Shown here piece after piece: positions 8,616 to 17,099 of a DNA stretch of 52,264 nt. Source of the stretch: Candidatus Abyssobacteria bacterium SURF_17 (lineage in GTDB: Bacteria; Abyssobacteria; SURF-5); contig QZKI01000077.1 of the NCBI GenBank assembly GCA_003598055.1, forward strand, positions 1 through 52,264, written 5' to 3'. Position numbers and translations under genes: made by a program. The notes beneath the pieces are model-generated. The model did no database searches, was not told the origin of the DNA, and worked only from the letters and a program-made list of their open reading frames with translations. How positions within the stretch are numbered: position 1 is the first letter of the stretch; each line of letters opens with the position of its first letter.

Positions 8616-9384
8616 TCACCCTCAGATGCTGTTTCAGCTTCTTGATGACCGCTCTGTGTATTTGACAGATGCGTGATTCCGATAGGCCGAGAACTTGGCC
8701 GATTTCCTTCAGCGTCAATTCGTCAAAATAATACAGCGTTATCACCTGTCGCTCGGTTTCCGGAAGCTGTTCTATCGAATCGGCCAGTCGCTGCTCCGCT
8801 TCCTTCTTGATGGCTGACTCCTCGGGCGAGGGGTTGTTTGCATCGCTCGTGACCTGTCCCAATGTCACCTCTTCGCCCTCATCCTCTCCCGAGACCGACG
8901 TGTCGAGCGAGAGCACGTACGCTCCATGAATATCCGTCCTGAGCTCGAACAGGTCATTCTCCGTCATCTCCATCTCATCGGCGAGCTCCGTCTCGGTCGG
9001 CTCGCGGCCAAGCTGCTCTTTCAACTTCGTCGATGCCTGACTCATCTGACGAGCCTTCTGCCTCAGGGAGCGGGGCGCCCAATCGAGAGACCGAATCTGG
9101 TCTATGATGGAGCCGCGTATCCTCGTTGACGCATATGTCTCGAAGCTTGCCTTTTGCTCGGGGTCGAATTTCTCGACGGCGTCGAGCAAGCCGAAGATGC
9201 CCCACCCAATAAGGTCATCCTCCTCGACATGCGGAGGCGAATTCATCGCCATTCTGCCCGCGATGAAGCGGACGAGGCTCAAATAGTGGATGATAATTGA
9301 CTCTTTGGCCTCGGCGCTCCTGAGTTTCTTATACTCCCTCCATAACCGCGTGAGGTCTTTTCGTGCCGTCGAGCTTAAATTCAA
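8599..9384 (-). CDS. fliA: RNA polymerase sigma factor for flagellar genes (sigma-28, FliA/WhiG type)
   Basis: The 261-residue protein is a group-3 sigma factor. Region 2 includes GWGIFGLLDAVEKFDP and FETYASTRIRGSIIDQIRSLDW, the latter near-diagnostic for FliA. Region 3 is seen in LREPTE-like EQLGREPTETELADEM, and region 4 in LPETERQVITLYYFDELTL with a final helix-turn-helix (LGLSESRICQIHRAVIKKLK). It would direct RNA polymerase to late flagellar promoters and is normally held back by FlgM, which is not in this window. The start appears to be TTG at 9384, with GGAGAA eight bases upstream. A 120-base gap separates it from fliN/fliY. Confidence 0.95.
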   Translation of the reverse strand: MNLSSTARKDLTRLWREYKKLRSAEAKESIIIHYLSLVRFIAGRMAMNSPPHVEEDDLIGWGIFGLLDAVEKFDPEQKASFETYASTRIRGSIIDQIRSLDWAPRSLRQKARQMSQASTKLKEQLGREPTETELADEMEMTENDLFELRTDIHGAYVLSLDTSVSGEDEGEEVTLGQVTSDANNPSPEESAIKKEAEQRLADSIEQLPETERQVITLYYFDELTLKEIGQVLGLSESRICQIHRAVIKKLKQHLRVSGRDA

Positions 9385-9504
9385 GAGAATTCTCCGCTGC
9401 CACCATCAAGAACGGGCGAGGCATTTTCGCGAGCGGGAAAACCAGTGCTCATGGAACGCAGACCGGGAGGGGCGAGCGTCGGTAACGTGCCTCGTCGTAC
9501 ATTG

Positions 9505-10485
9505 CTACCTCAGACTCTTTATTCGGTCCTTCGGGCTGATGATTTCGGTGATTCTGATGCCGAAGTTTTCCTGCACAACGACGATTTCTCCCCGTGCTAT
9601 CAAGCGGTCGTTCACCACCAGCTCGACGGGTTCGTCCACGAGACGGTCAATGTCAATCACAGAGCCGGGCGCGAGCTCCATGATCTCGCCCACAGGCATC
9701 TCCACTTGTCCCAGCCGGGCGGTGAGCTTGAGCTGAATATCAAGGATTAAATCAATATTCTCCATCGAGGTCTCCCGAAGCTCATGGGGCTTCGCTGAGG
9801 CTACCTTTGACTGCTTCAACTCGACATGCTCATACGTCTGCGCCTTCGGCCCGGACGATCCGGACGACTCCTGCGGGAGCGTGGCCGTTTCGGCCAGCAC
9901 TTCCATGAGGTTGACGGGCAGGATGAATGCCATCTTACCGCTTGCATCCTTCCCGATGGTCACCGATATGGTTGCGCGGCTGAGGGCCTCCGGAAGCTGA
10001 CCGGCGATTCGTTCACGACTCACCGGGTCAGACAGTTCGATGTTCTCGATAGTTCCGAACGGCCTGCCGATGGTTTCTTCGCATGCGGCGGAAAACGCAT
10101 GAACGATTGGCCCGAAGACATCGTGGAGCACGTTGATGTCTTCTTCGCTGAGAGTTCGCTCGGCGTCTGGCTCACGCGATGAGACAGCGGCCACGAGCGC
10201 CGACGCCGTTGGGGCATCCGTCAGGAATACCCCTCGTTCACCGAGTTCCTCGTTCAAAGCAATGGTTGCCGCCACGGGCAACTCATCGAGGACGGTTCCA
10301 AGCGTATCTCTGCTCATGTCTCCAACGAGGGCGACCGAGAATCTGATTTGTAGTTCCTCGGGTACAATGTAAATGCCGCAGGCAGTTTCGAGAATCGACC
10401 CGAGCATGTCGGCGAAAGCGCGGCCGCGTACGTCACCAGCTCCGCCCAATGTCGTCTTCTGCTTCCCCTTCCGCTCCTTCACCAT
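9505..10485 (-). CDS. Flagellar motor switch protein FliN/FliY with a large unassigned N-terminal region
   Basis: The last 80 or so of 326 residues form a SpoA domain of FliN: LILDIQLKLTARLGQVEMP, VIDIDRLVDEPVELVVND and RGEIVVVQENFGIRITEI. FliN forms the lower ring of the C-ring rotor and binds export components. The N-terminal 240 residues are longer than in plain FliN and recall FliY, which carries a CheC phosphatase domain. I cannot find a clear CheC active-site motif (Glu with Asn three residues later), so this part may be degenerate or a different domain; it contains DINVLHDVFGPIVHAFSAAC. TGGAGGATAACGGGA precedes the ATG. fliM lies immediately upstream. Confidence 0.9.
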   Translation of the reverse strand: MVKERKGKQKTTLGGAGDVRGRAFADMLGSILETACGIYIVPEELQIRFSVALVGDMSRDTLGTVLDELPVAATIALNEELGERGVFLTDAPTASALVAAVSSREPDAERTLSEEDINVLHDVFGPIVHAFSAACEETIGRPFGTIENIELSDPVSRERIAGQLPEALSRATISVTIGKDASGKMAFILPVNLMEVLAETATLPQESSGSSGPKAQTYEHVELKQSKVASAKPHELRETSMENIDLILDIQLKLTARLGQVEMPVGEIMELAPGSVIDIDRLVDEPVELVVNDRLIARGEIVVVQENFGIRITEIISPKDRIKSLR

Positions 10486-10513
10486 TCCCGTTATCCTCCA
10501 ACGCCGTCGCGAG

Positions 10514-11500
10514 TCAGCGGAGCCTCGCTACTATCTGGATGGCTTGCTTATTTCCCAACCGCCCTTGCTTCGCTTTGAACTTTGGTTTTCCGCACACGCT
10601 GACTGTCACGCTGCTCTCATCCGACACGCTGTTGTCGAGTCTCACGATGTCTCCTACCTGCAGCCTGAGGAGGTCCTTCACCGATATCGCGGACCCGGCC
10701 ATATATGCTTCCACCTTCGCATTCGCATGGAGCACTATCTCCTCCACCATGGCGGCGGCATGCGGCCCTTTGTGCTCCGGTCGGGCTCCGTAGAAAGTGT
10801 ATTCCGCTCCCACCTTATCCAGAATGGGCTCGATGGTGACGACCGGCAGGCACAGGGTCATTGTGCCGGAAATATCGCCTACGCTTACCTCGAATCGGAT
10901 GGAAAGCACAATCTCGCTGCCGGTTACTATTTGCACAATTTGGGGGTCGCTCTCCTGTGCGACGAGTTTCCAGGAGAACTGTTCGAGGTGGCGCCAGGCG
11001 CGAACGAGCGTACCGAGCACAATCTCGATGATCTTCACCACAAGTTTTTGCTCGATTTCGGTCAGCTCGCGCGCTTTCGCTATCGAGACGCCTCGACCGC
11101 CGAGCAGGCGGTCGATTATCGGGAAAATGAGCGATGGGCTGAACTCGAGGATGAGGTTGCCCTCGATGGGCGGAAGCTGAATGATATTGTAGGATGTCGG
11201 ATTGGATATTGAGAGGACGTATTCGTCGTACGTCGTCTGGTCGACCGAGACGACCGCAACGCGCGCAATCGCCCTCAACGACCCTCCGAGCGCCGTGCTC
11301 AGGTCGCGCGCGAACAACTCCGATAGCGTCTGAAACCCGCGGAACTGCTCCTTTGATACGCGCTCAGGTCGCTTGAAATCGTACTTCGCGACGTGGTAAC
11401 GACGCGCGGGCGGCGGCTCCGCGTGTTCGGGCGGTGCTTCGCCCTCAGAGACCGCCGCAAGAAGAGCGTCAACCTCTTCCTGGCTGAGTATGTCTGCCAT
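10514..11500 (-). CDS. fliM: Flagellar motor switch protein FliM
   Basis: FliM links CheY-P signals to rotor direction. The 328-residue protein starts with MADILSQEEVDALL, the conserved peptide that binds phosphorylated CheY. The middle domain has FQTLSELFARDLSTALG and FPIIDRLLGGRG, the latter a FliM hallmark. The C-terminal SpoA domain includes ISVKDLLRLQVGDIVRLD. Chemotaxis control is therefore expected although no che genes are in the window. GGGGACCGCAGG precedes the ATG. fliN/fliY follows after 28 bases. Between flhG and fliM lies a 262-base gap filled by a repeat, so the switch genes may have their own promoter. Confidence 0.97.
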   Translation of the reverse strand: MADILSQEEVDALLAAVSEGEAPPEHAEPPPARRYHVAKYDFKRPERVSKEQFRGFQTLSELFARDLSTALGGSLRAIARVAVVSVDQTTYDEYVLSISNPTSYNIIQLPPIEGNLILEFSPSLIFPIIDRLLGGRGVSIAKARELTEIEQKLVVKIIEIVLGTLVRAWRHLEQFSWKLVAQESDPQIVQIVTGSEIVLSIRFEVSVGDISGTMTLCLPVVTIEPILDKVGAEYTFYGARPEHKGPHAAAMVEEIVLHANAKVEAYMAGSAISVKDLLRLQVGDIVRLDNSVSDESSVTVSVCGKPKFKAKQGRLGNKQAIQIVARLR

Positions 11501-11583
11501 CCTGCGGTCCCCTTTCGGAGTCAGCGCGCGTCCCGCATCTCACCGTCTCATTATACCATACTGCGGGGTAGAAATTACCGATG

Positions 11584-11753
11584 ACGGGGGACAGAGCCCT
11601 AACAGGGCTCTGTGAATCCGTCTCACGATTGCGCTTGTAGGGGCGCACGGCCGTGCGCCCCTGCAAAGAAACACCGATTTTTCGACCTGCACGGGCACGG
11701 CGCGCCGTGCCCCTACATTGCATCCGCAATCGTGGGACAATTCTCTGTCCCCG
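11584..11753. repeat. Nested inverted repeat between flhG and fliM (family B)
   Basis: Outer arms GGGGACAGAG (about 11586-11595) and CTCTGTCCCC (about 11742-11751) enclose a small hairpin (AGAGCCCT/AGGGCTCT), an ACGATTGCG/CGCAATCGT pair and two GC-rich palindromes: TAGGGGCGCAC with GTGCGCCCCT, and GGGCACGG with CCGTGCCCCTA. The inner palindrome recurs near 19.1, 40.6 and 51.4 kb. The structure has the look of a MITE or REP cluster. It separates flhG from fliM. Confidence 0.75.
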
Positions 11754-11762
11754 CAGACTTGC

Positions 11763-12626
11763 CTATGCTTGACTGTTAGTCTTGAAAAAAGCGGAAACCC
11801 GCTGGATGAATCCAGCCCCGTGAACAGCTGAATTCTCTTCACCGTTAAGTATCCGAGCGGCCATCTGCTTCACCGCCTTCGTGGCGGGAGCTTTCGGATA
11901 GAGCTCGCTCCATGGCTGGCGCTGCATGACCGCCCTCGGAACGTACGGGTCGGTCGGCATCGTGCCGAGCACGGACACCGGGAAATTGAGGAATTGGCGC
12001 GATACCTGGGCGATTCTGTCCGCTACCTCGAGTGCCTGTGTTTCGCTTCGCGTGAGGTTCACCACAAGCCCGACGCGTGCAGTCGCTTTCTCGGCATGGA
12101 TCACTTTTATCATCGCGTAGGCGTCCGTGATTGCCGACGGCTCGGGCGTCGTCACAAGGATGATGTCATCGGCGAGCAGGGCAAAGGTAATCACGTTCCG
12201 CGTCATTCCCGCGGACGTATCGATCAGTATCATGTCGGCCTCGCCCTCGAGTTCCTTGAACGAAGTTATGAACTCCTGCCGTCTCCGCCGGTTCATGTTC
12301 GCAATGTGAGGGATTCCCGAACTGCCCGGAATCACTTTGATGCCCGCAGGACCCTCCACCACGATGTCCCTGAGCTTCATCTTGCCGTCAATGGCGTGCT
12401 GCAGATTGAACGTGTTCTTCAGCCCGAGCAGAATATCCACGTTCGCCAGGCCGAGGTCGGCGTCAATTACGAGCACGCGCTTCCCCATCCGGGAGACCGC
12501 GATTGCAAGATTGATGACGATGTTCGATTTCCCCACCCCACCCTTGCCGCTCGTCACCGTGATGACGCGCGGCTGCGCTCGGTGCGCCGCCGCGAGCGCG
12601 CGCAATTTTTCCGCCTGATCGCTCAT
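11763..12626 (-). CDS. flhG: Flagellum number regulator FlhG (MinD-like ATPase)
   Basis: The 287-residue protein is a MinD/ParA-type ATPase. It has a deviant Walker A with the signature lysine (SGKGGVGKS, residues 26-34), switch I region VIDADLGLANVD and Walker B-like MILIDTSAG. Its place directly after flhF marks it as FlhG (YlxH/FleN), which limits flagellum number and works with FlhF and the C-ring. The C-terminus (HGAGFIQRVSAFFKTN) may be the amphipathic membrane-binding helix of MinD-like proteins. I chose the ATG at 12626, which overlaps the flhF stop as ATGA, over a TTG nine bases upstream. Confidence 0.95.
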   Translation of the reverse strand: MSDQAEKLRALAAAHRAQPRVITVTSGKGGVGKSNIVINLAIAVSRMGKRVLVIDADLGLANVDILLGLKNTFNLQHAIDGKMKLRDIVVEGPAGIKVIPGSSGIPHIANMNRRRRQEFITSFKELEGEADMILIDTSAGMTRNVITFALLADDIILVTTPEPSAITDAYAMIKVIHAEKATARVGLVVNLTRSETQALEVADRIAQVSRQFLNFPVSVLGTMPTDPYVPRAVMQRQPWSELYPKAPATKAVKQMAARILNGEENSAVHGAGFIQRVSAFFKTNSQA

Positions 12627-13783
12627 TGTGCGCAATCCTTGAAGAGGAGATTCAGAAGACTTTCCTCGGTGGCGACTTCGATGTCATCGGGAACATCCTG
12701 GCCCGTCGTCAGATACGAAACCGGTTTCTCCGAACTCGCAAGCACGTCGAGGATGAGACCGGGCTTCGTGCATTCGTCGGTCTTTGAAAAGATAAAACTC
12801 GACACATCGACGATGCTGAACTTGTCGATAATATTAAATATCTCGTCCTCGCTCGTGGTCGTGCTTATCAGGAGGTGGTTTTCGTCAGGTTCGGCCGATT
12901 CGACAAAGTTTTTCAATTCCACCAACTTCATGCGATTCTGCTGGCTCCGGCCGGCGGTATCAATGAAGATGATCTCTTTGTCGGAGTGTCGCTTGACCGC
13001 TTCACGCAGCTCCTTGGGCGTGAGCACCACATCGAGCGCGACACCGATTATGTCGGCGTACACCTTAAGCTGTTCCACCGCGGCGATGCGGTAGGTGTCT
13101 GCGGTGATGAGGCCGACCCTCCTCCGCTCTTTTATCGAGAAGTGGGCAGCCAGTTTCGCGATCGTCGTCGTCTTGCCGACCCCCGTGGGACCGGTCATGA
13201 CCACCTTTCTCGTTTTTCCCCCGTCACACTTCACCGGCCCGCTCAGCTTCATGAGCTTTCCGATTTCCTGCGCGAGACTCTTTTCGACCGTCGACGCATT
13301 CTCAAGGTCGGCCTTGTTCAGGTCCGTGTGTACGGCCCCGACTATCTTTTTCGCGAGCAGCTTCGACACGCCCGCCTTCAAAAGGAGTTCGTAGCGCTCG
13401 CTCAGCGCGGGCGGGCAGTCCGGGTCGCGGACATATTCTCGGGTGAGCAGTTCCACCCGCGATTTGAGCGAAGAGAGCTCTTTCAGGATTTCGTCTGCTT
13501 TCCCTTCGCCCGGCGGAGGACTCTTTGACTCCACCAGCGGCGAGCGTCCGCTGATGTGATGGCGCGCATAGGTTTCCTTCTGGCGTGCGAATGAGGGAGG
13601 CGTATCGACGATGTTCACTTCGCGCGAAGCCAATATCTCGACGATTTCTTTCTTGCGCAGCCCGAGGAAGCCACCCTGATAGAACGTCTTCGTGTTCAAG
13701 ATGACTGCCTGGGGCCCGAGCTCTTGCTTCACCTGAGCGAGCGCCGCCTGCATCGTATTGGCACGGTATCGCTTAACCTCCAC
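12623..13783 (-). CDS. flhF: Flagellar biosynthesis GTPase FlhF
   Basis: FlhF is an SRP-type GTPase that helps place the flagellum, often at a pole. In this 386-residue protein the N-terminal B domain (MEVKRYRANTMQAALAQVK) and linker precede the NG domain. The P-loop GPTGVGKTTT begins at about residue 198, followed by GLITADTYRIAAVEQLKVYA, the DTAGRS motif and the guanine-specificity motif SKTDE. The start is probably GTG at 13783, overlapping the end of flhA by 11 bases; flhG overlaps its 3' end. The flhA-flhF-flhG order is typical of bacteria that control flagellum site and number. Confidence 0.96.
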   Translation of the reverse strand: MEVKRYRANTMQAALAQVKQELGPQAVILNTKTFYQGGFLGLRKKEIVEILASREVNIVDTPPSFARQKETYARHHISGRSPLVESKSPPPGEGKADEILKELSSLKSRVELLTREYVRDPDCPPALSERYELLLKAGVSKLLAKKIVGAVHTDLNKADLENASTVEKSLAQEIGKLMKLSGPVKCDGGKTRKVVMTGPTGVGKTTTIAKLAAHFSIKERRRVGLITADTYRIAAVEQLKVYADIIGVALDVVLTPKELREAVKRHSDKEIIFIDTAGRSQQNRMKLVELKNFVESAEPDENHLLISTTTSEDEIFNIIDKFSIVDVSSFIFSKTDECTKPGLILDVLASSEKPVSYLTTGQDVPDDIEVATEESLLNLLFKDCAQ

Positions 13784-15857
13784 CTTCGATGCTCACCATC
13801 CTTTCGGCGTGTAGTTTGGCTTCCGGCACGATTTCGGCGAAGCTGAGCACCACCAGTCCCGGAAGTGACGCCTGAACCAGTTGTTTGAAGTATGGACGAA
13901 CCCTGGGGGAGCATACCACAATCGGCTGACGCCCTTCGCCTGTCATGCGCTTCGATTCCGTTGTCATGGCCGAGATTATTTTCTGCACCGTAATCGGGTC
14001 GAGCGCTACGTACGTGGTTCCCTCTGACTCGCGCAGCGCATCCGATATCTTCTGCTCGAGCTTCGGGTCGAGGGTAACGGCGGTGATTCGTCCCCTTTCG
14101 TCCATGTGCTCCTGGCATATGGTGCGCCCGAGAGTCTGCCGCACGTACTCCGTGAGCACGACGGCATCCTTCGTGCGGCGTCCGTAGTCGGCGAGCGTCT
14201 CCAATATCATCTCGAGGTTCCGGATGGGAATCCGCTCGCGAAGCAAGTTGCGCAGCACTTTCTGGACATCGCCCATGGTCAGGATGTTCGGGATGAGTTC
14301 TTCGACGACCACCGGCGAGGTCTTCTTCACATTCTCGATCAGGTTGCTCACTTCCTGCCGGCCCAGAAGCTCGTGGCCGCGCGTCTGTATGATTTCGGTC
14401 AGGTGCGTTGCGAGCACCGACGGCGGATCGACAATCGTGTACCCGAGCTGCTCGGCGCGCGCGCGCTGTGATTCCGTAATCCACGTCGCCTCCAGCCCGA
14501 AGGCGGGCTCGCGCGTCGTGATGCCGGGGATTTTCTCCATCACGTTTCCGGGATTCATGATCAGGTAGTGGTCTGTCAGCAGCTCTCCCCGCGCGACTTC
14601 ATTGCCCCGTATCTTGATGGTGTATTCGTTCGGCTTCAAGGCCATATTGTCGCGGATGCGAATAGGAGGCAGCACGATGCCTAACTTCAGCGCCATGCGG
14701 CGTCGAATGTCGGAGATGCGGTCGAGCAGGTCGCCCCCTTGCTTCGGGTCGGCGAGCGGAATCAGGCCATAGCCGATTTCTATCTCCATCGCATCCACCT
14801 TGAGCAGCCCTTCGACGTTTTCCGGCGCTTTCGGCGCGGCCTCTTGCCGCGCCTTGCGTTCGCGCTCCTCGGCCAGCCGCTCTCTGGTTTGCGAGCGATT
14901 GAGCTGATACCACACAAAGCCGGTGCCGGCAGCTATCATGAGGAAGGGCACCGTCGGCAATCCGGGGATCAGGCCGAATATCGTCAGCAGCACTGCCGCG
15001 ATGGCGACCGCCCGCGGGAACGTAAACATCTGCCGCGTTATGTCCGAGCCCAGGTTCGCTTCCGAGACGGTACGCGTGATGATGATTCCCGCAGCCGTCG
15101 AGATGAACAGGGCCGGCACCTGAGCGACTAAACCGTCGCCAACGGTCAGAATCGTGTACGTCCGCGCGGCTTCCGCGAGGCTGAATCCCTGCTGGAGCAC
15201 GCCGATGATCAATCCGCCGATGATGTTGATGCCGGTGATGATGAGGCCGGCGATGACATCGCCTCGGATGAACTTCGTGGCGCCGTCCATCGCGCCGTAG
15301 AAGTCGGCCTCGTCCTCGATCGAGCGCCTGCGCGCGCGCGCCTGCTCTTCGGTGACGAGGCCGGCATTGAGGTCGGCGTCGATGCTCATCTGTTTGCCCG
15401 GCATCGCGTCGAGCGTGAATCGCGCAGCGACTTCGGAAATGCGGCCGGCGCCGCGCGTTATCACGACGAACTGGATGACGACGATGATGAGAAAGATGAT
15501 CATGCCGACGACGTAGTTGCCCCCGACCACAAACGTGCCGAACGCCTGGATCACCTTGCCCGCGTATGCCTCAAGCAGGATGAGTCGCGTGGAGGCTACA
15601 TTCAGAGCGAGGCGAAACAGCGTGGTCACGAGCAAGAGCGACGGGAACACGGAGAACTGGAGCGGCTCGCGGACGTACATCGTTACGAGGATCATCAACA
15701 CCGCTATCGAGATGTTCATGGTCAGCAGCAGGTCGAGCGTCCACGGAGGCACCCGAACCAGCATCACGAACAGGATGCCGATGATGATGACGGCCACAAT
15801 CACATCCTGATTGCGCGCCATTCTCAGGAATCTCGGGGCTATCGTTGTCTGAGCCAT
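13773..15857 (-). CDS. flhA: Flagellar export gate protein FlhA
   Basis: FlhA is the largest export gate component; it couples proton flow to secretion and forms a nonameric cytoplasmic docking ring. This 694-residue protein has the usual eight or so N-terminal membrane helices, with the FHIPEP-family hallmark LFRLALNVASTRLIL and the cytoplasmic loop GRISEVAARFTLDAMPGKQM. The soluble C-terminal half includes PIRIRDNMALKPNEY and VRQTLGRTICQ. ATG at 15857 is preceded by GAAGTGAGAAG. It lies between flhB and flhF in the standard order and overlaps flhF. A 29-bp inverted repeat occupies the spacer before it. Confidence 0.97.
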   Translation of the reverse strand: MAQTTIAPRFLRMARNQDVIVAVIIIGILFVMLVRVPPWTLDLLLTMNISIAVLMILVTMYVREPLQFSVFPSLLLVTTLFRLALNVASTRLILLEAYAGKVIQAFGTFVVGGNYVVGMIIFLIIVVIQFVVITRGAGRISEVAARFTLDAMPGKQMSIDADLNAGLVTEEQARARRRSIEDEADFYGAMDGATKFIRGDVIAGLIITGINIIGGLIIGVLQQGFSLAEAARTYTILTVGDGLVAQVPALFISTAAGIIITRTVSEANLGSDITRQMFTFPRAVAIAAVLLTIFGLIPGLPTVPFLMIAAGTGFVWYQLNRSQTRERLAEERERKARQEAAPKAPENVEGLLKVDAMEIEIGYGLIPLADPKQGGDLLDRISDIRRRMALKLGIVLPPIRIRDNMALKPNEYTIKIRGNEVARGELLTDHYLIMNPGNVMEKIPGITTREPAFGLEATWITESQRARAEQLGYTIVDPPSVLATHLTEIIQTRGHELLGRQEVSNLIENVKKTSPVVVEELIPNILTMGDVQKVLRNLLRERIPIRNLEMILETLADYGRRTKDAVVLTEYVRQTLGRTICQEHMDERGRITAVTLDPKLEQKISDALRESEGTTYVALDPITVQKIISAMTTESKRMTGEGRQPIVVCSPRVRPYFKQLVQASLPGLVVLSFAEIVPEAKLHAERMVSIEGGG

Positions 15858-15875
15858 CTTCTCACTTCACGTCCA

Positions 15876-15992
15876 TTGGGGTCAGGTCTTCACAATTCAC
15901 ATTTCTGCCCTCCTGCAGGCACCGGCGGGGGCGGCTGGAATCGAAATGTGAATTGTGAAGACCTGACCCCAATTCTCAAGGTCTGACCCCAA
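15876..15992. repeat. 29-bp perfect inverted repeat (GGGGTCAG type) overlapping the flhB 3' end
   Basis: The left arm (15876-15904) begins TTGGGGTCAGGTCTTCAC and the right arm (15944-15972) is its exact reverse complement, with a 39-base loop. A third, partial unit (15977-15992, CAAGGTCTGACCCCAA) follows directly. This third unit supplies the last codons and stop of flhB (Val-Gly-Val-Arg-Pro-stop). Repeats with this GGGGTCAG...CTGACCCC core resemble REP elements mobilised by Y1/RAYT transposases, as far as I recall; no such gene is in the window. Confidence 0.85.
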
Positions 15993-17091
15993 CCCTCTCC
16001 GCTCCTTTGAGCGGCGTCCACCGCTCGCGGCTTCGTTTGTCTATCTGATACACGTACGCAAGCACTTCCGCGACGGCGCGATAGAGGCGCTCGGGAATCT
16101 GCGAGCCCACCTCGACCGACTTGTAGAGCATTTGCGCAAGCGGAGCATTCTCCACGATAGGCACGCTGTTCAGGGCGGCGACCTCCCTGATGCGTTCGGC
16201 CATCAGGCGCGCCCCCTTGGCGACCACGACCGGCGCGTGCATTTTCTCCATCTCATACCGGAGCGCAATGGCGAGGAACGTCGGGTTGGTGACCACAACG
16301 TGCGCGCGCGGCACTTCGGCCATCATCCGGCTTATCGCAAGCTGTCTGCGAACGCGCCGGACACGGGCGCGAATCTGCGGGTCGCCCTCGAAATCTTTTA
16401 TTTCCTGTCGCACTTCCTCTTTTGTCATCTTTATATCTTGCTCGAACTGGTATCGCTGGAATCCGTAATCGGCCAGTCCGATAGCAAGGAACGCAATGGC
16501 AATTCTCATGCCCAGCGTGAAACAGAGTTTCCCGAAGAACACCCATGCGCCCCACACATCCACATTCATCAGGGACACCAGCCGGTCCATCTCGGCCCGG
16601 ATGGTCAGATATGCGACCACGCCCACCACGACAATCTTGAACATTGCCTTCAGGAGTTCGGCGAACGAACGGACGGAGAACATCCGCCTGAAACCGGCCA
16701 CGGGACTGAGCTTCTCGATGCGAGGCATCAACGGATACGCGCTCATGTTGAAGCCCACTTGCACGACGTTCACAAGAAACGCCGACGTTATGATGATCAT
16801 CATGAACGGAAGGAAGAAGCCGCTCACTTGCAGGCCGATGCGCATCGCAAGCGCCTGCATCGAGTCGGCGTCTATCTCCGCTGCCGGCGCCTCGTAGAAG
16901 TAGGAGCGCGTTACATCAATCAGCATCCGAACAAGTGGCGGCGCGAGGAAATAGAGCGACAGCGTTGCCGCCAGCAGCACGATCGCCGAGTTCAGGTCGG
17001 TGCTCTTCGCGACCTGTCCCTTCTTCCGCACTTCCTCCCGCCTGCGCGGGGTTGCGGGTTCGGTCTTTTCGCCCGCATACGGTTCGGGCAC
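15976..17091 (-). CDS. flhB: Flagellar export switch protein FlhB (NPTF variant)
   Basis: FlhB sits in the inner membrane and switches the export apparatus from rod/hook to filament subunits. The 371-residue protein has the usual N-terminal GEKTEPATPRRREEVRKKGQ, four membrane segments and a cytoplasmic C-domain. The autocleavage motif, normally Asn-Pro-Thr-His, reads Asn-Pro-Thr-Phe at residues 269-272 (codons 16276-16287), followed by LAIALRYE where NPTHYAVAL is usual. The cleaved Asn-Pro bond is kept but the conserved His is lost. The start is GTG at 17091 with GAGGTGAGCC just upstream, eight bases after fliR. Its last codons come from a repeat element. A short FlhB paralogue is encoded at 6212-6511. 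Confidence 0.96.
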   Translation of the reverse strand: MPEPYAGEKTEPATPRRREEVRKKGQVAKSTDLNSAIVLLAATLSLYFLAPPLVRMLIDVTRSYFYEAPAAEIDADSMQALAMRIGLQVSGFFLPFMMIIITSAFLVNVVQVGFNMSAYPLMPRIEKLSPVAGFRRMFSVRSFAELLKAMFKIVVVGVVAYLTIRAEMDRLVSLMNVDVWGAWVFFGKLCFTLGMRIAIAFLAIGLADYGFQRYQFEQDIKMTKEEVRQEIKDFEGDPQIRARVRRVRRQLAISRMMAEVPRAHVVVTNPTFLAIALRYEMEKMHAPVVVAKGARLMAERIREVAALNSVPIVENAPLAQMLYKSVEVGSQIPERLYRAVAEVLAYVYQIDKRSRERWTPLKGAERVGVRP

Positions 17092-17099
17092 GGCTCACC

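Noticed and set aside
11994..13094. 366-codon open frame on the plus strand
   Set aside because: Antisense to flhG and flhF; Arg/His-rich shadow.
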